A program made the position numbers and the translations under genes. The notes below the pieces were generated by a model that was not told where the DNA came from, made no database searches, and was given only the letters and a program-made list of their open reading frames with translations. From Bordetella parapertussis (GTDB lineage: Bacteria > Pseudomonadota > Gammaproteobacteria > Burkholderiales > Burkholderiaceae_C), in assembly GCA_945873925.1 (NCBI GenBank), contig CAMCES010000003.1, positions 24,000 through 87,999 on the forward strand: 64,000 nt of DNA. The letters run 5' to 3'. Below, piece after piece: positions 61,454 through 64,000 of the stretch; positions within the stretch are counted from its first letter, which is position 1, and every line of letters starts with the position of its first letter.

Positions 61454-61911
61454 TGAGCTTCTAAACGGAGGGTTAACCCTTGGTTCATGGGCCTGATGGA
61501 TTCTGCCAACAGCTTCGAAAAAATATTTTTGATGTGTGCGCACGCTAACAAACCAAACAAAATCCAGTTGAAATGTTTATAAGATCACATGTAAATCCAT
61601 TGATTCAGACATATGAACTGGTTTTTTCCAAGCAATTTGATAGCCATACAGAGTTGTACAGATCGTTCCACAGCTCGCCCACAAGTTATCCCTGTCAATC
61701 GCCAACGAAATTGTGAACAAACTGTGTATAAAAATGCTGTCGTGGACCTGCAACGGGCTTGCCAGAGACCACATTGGGGTATTGCCCCGGGGCTTTCTGC
61801 CTACAATGAAGTCCCAACTATCGCAGTTGCCATAGATCGTTGGTTCCGGGCGCGTCATCACCTGACGCGCCCTTTTTTATGGCTTTCTCCTTTGTAAATT
61901 CAAACACTTAA
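61454..61911. other. 458-bp intergenic region, candidate non-coding RNA
   Basis: No convincing protein gene lies here; two opposite frames of 94 codons (61613-61897 and 61577-61861) have no family traits. The left half is AT-rich. The right half ends in a strong terminator, so a plus-strand RNA starting around 61735-61745 and ending near 61878 would be about 135-145 nt. A TATAAA at 61727-61732 could be its -10, with no good -35. Small stems include GGGG-tattg-CCCC (61776-61788) and CAACT-atcgc-AGTTG (61815-61829). TGTGTATAA (61723-61731) is a DnaA-box match (TTATACACA on the minus strand). It may be a free-standing small RNA or the 3' part of the mucD transcript. Confidence 0.4.
61848..61878 (+). 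terminator. Intrinsic terminator upstream of lepA
   Basis: GGGCGCGTCA (61848-61857), loop TCACC, TGACGCGCCC (61863-61872) gives a perfect 10-bp GC-rich stem followed by TTTTTT. It ends 45 bp before the lepA start, so transcripts from upstream would stop here and lepA needs its own promoter or read-through. Confidence 0.88.
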
Positions 61912-61923
61912 TTGCTTGCATTG

Positions 61924-63732
61924 ATGAACCATATCAGAAATTTTTCGATCATCGCGCACATCGACCATGGCAAATCCACTTTGGCTGACCGCATCATCCA
62001 GCGCTGCGGCGGCTTGAGCGACAGAGAGATGGAAGCGCAGGTGTTGGACTCGATGGACATCGAAAAAGAGCGTGGGATAACCATCAAGGCGCAGACCGCT
62101 GCGCTGCATTACAAGGCCAAAGACGGCCAGGTTTATAACCTGAATTTGATCGACACACCCGGGCATGTCGACTTCTCGTACGAGGTGAGTCGCTCTTTGT
62201 CCGCTTGCGAGGGTGCCTTGTTGGTGGTCGATGCCAGCCAAGGCGTGGAAGCGCAAACCGTGGCGAACTGTTACACCGCGCTCGACCTTGGCGTCGAGGT
62301 GGTGCCGGTGCTCAACAAAATGGATTTGGCCTCGGCCGACCCTGACAACGCCAAGGCAGAAATCGAAGACGTGATCGGCATCGATGCCAGCGAAGCCATT
62401 CCTTGCTCGGCCAAAACCGGCATGGGTGTGGAAGAGATCCTCGAGGCAGTTGTCGCCAAAATCCCTGCGCCCCAAGGCAACCCAGACGCGCCGCTGCGCG
62501 CCATGATCGTTGACAGTTGGTTCGACACCTATGTCGGCGTGGTCATGCTGGTGCGTGTGGTGGACGGTCACCTCCTCAAAGGCGAGCGTTTCAAGATGAT
62601 GGCCACCGAGGCGGTTTACAACGCTGACCATTTGGGCGTGTTCACACCTGCCAACGAGCCGCGCGACTCGCTGCAAGCAGGCGAGGTGGGCTTCATCATT
62701 GCGGGCATCAAAGAACTGCAAGCCGCCAAGGTCGGTGACACCATCACCTTAGAGAAAAAGTTACCCAACAACCTTGGTCCGGCCGGGCAAGCGCTGCCAG
62801 GTTTCAAGGAAATCCAGCCGCAGGTGTTCGCTGGCCTGTACCCCACCGAAGCCAACCAATACGACGCGCTGCGCGACGCCTTGGAGAAACTCAAGCTCAA
62901 CGATTCCTCGCTGCGTTACGAGCCCGAGGTGTCGCAGGCGCTCGGCTTTGGCTTTCGATGTGGTTTTTTAGGCCTGTTGCACATGGAGATCGTGCAAGAG
63001 CGCCTGGAGCGCGAGTTTGACCAAGACCTGATCACCACCGCGCCCAGCGTGGTCTATGAGGTGCTTCGGGCCGATGGCGAGGTCATCATGGTGGAGAACC
63101 CCTCCAAGATGCCTGAGGCCAGCAAGATGGAAGAGATTCGCGAGCCGATCGTCACGGTGCATTTGTACATGCCCCAAGACTACGTGGGCGCAGTCATGAC
63201 CTTGGCCAACCAAAAACGTGGCGTGCAACTCAACATGGCCTACCACGGACGGCAGGTGATGCTCACCTATGAAATGCCGCTGGGCGAGATCGTGCTGGAC
63301 TTCTTTGACAAGCTCAAATCGGTCAGCCGAGGTTATGCGTCCATGGATTACGAGTTCAAGGAATACCGTCCCTCGGATGTGGTGAAGGTCGACATTTTGT
63401 TGAACGGTGAGCGTGTTGACGCCTTGTCGATCATCGTGCACCGCTCGCAGTCGCAGTACCGAGGCCGTGCAGTGGTGGCCAAGATGCGCGAGATCATCAA
63501 CCGCCAAATGTTCGATGTCGCCATCCAAGCTGCCATCGGTGCCAACATCATCGCGCGTGAGAGCATCAAGGCCTTGCGTAAAAACGTGCTGGCAAAATGC
63601 TATGGTGGAGACATCAGCCGTAAACGGAAACTTCTCGAAAAACAAAAAGCAGGCAAAAAACGCATGAAACAAATTGGATCGGTTGAAGTACCCCAAGAAG
63701 CCTTTTTGGCGATATTGCAGGTGGAAGATTGA
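61924..63732 (+). CDS. lepA: Elongation factor 4 (LepA)
   Basis: A 602-residue ribosome-bound GTPase that helps translation initiation and back-translocation. The P-loop is AHIDHGKST (11-19), G2/G3 are RGITIKAQT and DTPGHVDF, NKMD is G4. The C-terminal block CYGGDISRKRKLLEKQKAGK is unique to LepA. ATG at 61924 is used; TTG at 61912 is also in frame. Overlaps lepB by 1 bp (TGATG). Confidence 0.96.
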   Translation: MNHIRNFSIIAHIDHGKSTLADRIIQRCGGLSDREMEAQVLDSMDIEKERGITIKAQTAALHYKAKDGQVYNLNLIDTPGHVDFSYEVSRSLSACEGALLVVDASQGVEAQTVANCYTALDLGVEVVPVLNKMDLASADPDNAKAEIEDVIGIDASEAIPCSAKTGMGVEEILEAVVAKIPAPQGNPDAPLRAMIVDSWFDTYVGVVMLVRVVDGHLLKGERFKMMATEAVYNADHLGVFTPANEPRDSLQAGEVGFIIAGIKELQAAKVGDTITLEKKLPNNLGPAGQALPGFKEIQPQVFAGLYPTEANQYDALRDALEKLKLNDSSLRYEPEVSQALGFGFRCGFLGLLHMEIVQERLEREFDQDLITTAPSVVYEVLRADGEVIMVENPSKMPEASKMEEIREPIVTVHLYMPQDYVGAVMTLANQKRGVQLNMAYHGRQVMLTYEMPLGEIVLDFFDKLKSVSRGYASMDYEFKEYRPSDVVKVDILLNGERVDALSIIVHRSQSQYRGRAVVAKMREIINRQMFDVAIQAAIGANIIARESIKALRKNVLAKCYGGDISRKRKLLEKQKAGKKRMKQIGSVEVPQEAFLAILQVED

Positions 63733-64000
63733 TGTCCGCGCTGACCGCCCTCATCCTGACGTGTTTCGTGGCCTATGCCGGGGCTTGGTACAGCGGCGCC
63801 ATCGAAGGCTCGTTTGCCCTGTTGCTGCTGATGGCCAGCACCGTGACCGGCATCTACTGGTTGGCTGAACAACTGTATTTCCTGCCGCGCCGCCGCCAAG
63901 CCGCCGTGCTGTTTGATGCCGAGCGGGCCCAGCGTTTGCAAGACCTGGCCAACCAGGGCATCACCGTGCAAGACGACGACAGCGCTGCCTTGCAAACCCG
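63732..64000 (+). CDS. lepB: Signal peptidase I, N-terminal fragment
   Basis: The first 89 codons of a gene that runs past the right edge. Two hydrophobic helices (about 4-16 and 25-44) anchor it in the inner membrane; a cytoplasmic basic stretch FLPRRRQ follows. The catalytic Ser and Lys are not in the window, so the call rests on the lepA-lepB gene order and the topology. It starts in the lepA stop codon. Confidence 0.82.
   Translation, partial: MSALTALILTCFVAYAGAWYSGAIEGSFALLLLMASTVTGIYWLAEQLYFLPRRRQAAVLFDAERAQRLQDLANQGITVQDDDSAALQT

Noticed and set aside
61680..61735. Replication origin based on DnaA-box-like sites
   Set aside because: Only one full match and one partial site; dnaA, dnaN, parAB and gidA are not nearby.
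61577..61897. Two opposite 94-codon frames upstream of lepA
   Set aside because: No ribosome binding site, atypical composition, and they overlap a strong terminator; the region looks non-coding.
61600..61900. 6S RNA (ssrS)
   Set aside because: Length would fit, but I could not lay out the long closing stem and central bubble, and the usual neighbour for 6S RNA is absent. Kept only as a generic small-RNA candidate.
1..64000. CRISPR array, insertion sequence, prophage or defence island
   Set aside because: No spaced direct repeats, transposase or phage structural genes were seen; nearly all genes are core functions.

Overview
The window looks like a chromosomal housekeeping segment from a betaproteobacterium of the order Burkholderiales, most likely family Comamonadaceae (Limnohabitans/Rhodoferax/Polaromonas-like). 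The evidence is the gene order (ribF-ileS, rne divergent from rluC, maf/yceD-rpmF-plsX-fabHDG-acpP-fabF, mucD-lepA-lepB, hemCD-hemX-hemY next to ppc) and the protein styles: a plain RTLNL riboflavin-kinase motif in RibF, a long-form QueF, and an Arg/Glu-rich RNase E. Coding density is very high, with many 1-29 bp gene overlaps. I see no insertion sequence, prophage or CRISPR array.

Layout. 1-7.4 kb: ileS (5' end) and ribF, an HNH endonuclease, purN, a two-gene acyl-CoA dehydrogenase set (pimC/pimD-like) behind a TetR-type palindrome, an RsmB-like RNA methyltransferase and a delta-9-type desaturase. 7.4-15.6 kb: rpmG-rpmB, a tiny DUF2256 zinc protein translationally coupled to trxB, ftsK-lolA-rarA, a ferredoxin-reductase flavoprotein and an SDR epimerase-like gene. 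15.6-23.1 kb: an old-yellow-enzyme family oxidoreductase, a large lipoprotein of unknown function, tRNA-Leu(CAA), cysM-nudix-tusA and valS. 23.2-28.4 kb: an apparent operon of rubrerythrin, an Fe-S/CCG-domain protein, DUF3501, yaaA, an alpha/beta hydrolase and queF. 28.4-38.5 kb: a dienoyl-CoA isomerase-like crotonase, dinB, a Tat-exported molybdopterin oxidoreductase large subunit without a visible partner, lldD, benE, an acyl-CoA ligase and argH. 38.5-52.2 kb: a small membrane protein, a VapC remnant, ppc, hemCD-hemX-hemY, rne with a structured leader, rluC, a HAD phosphatase, a Rieske protein and an S49 peptidase. 52.2-64 kb: an RsmI-like methyltransferase, maf, yceD-rpmF, the fatty acid synthesis cluster, mucD, a 458-bp gap with a candidate small RNA and a strong terminator, lepA, and the start of lepB.

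The least characterised coherent unit is the rubrerythrin / Fe-S CCG protein / DUF3501 / YaaA operon (23.39-26.71 kb). It combines a non-haem di-iron peroxidase-type protein, a glycerol-3-phosphate-dehydrogenase-C/heterodisulfide-reductase-like electron carrier, a conserved protein of unknown function, and the peroxide-stress protein YaaA. Three closely spaced inverted repeats precede it and look like operators or leader hairpins. I infer a peroxide or iron stress module; its biochemistry is not established by the sequence. Other points of interest are the lack of the usual rpoE-rseA-rseB genes between fabF and mucD, the trxB-DUF2256 coupling, the orphan molybdopterin subunit, and the non-coding region before lepA.
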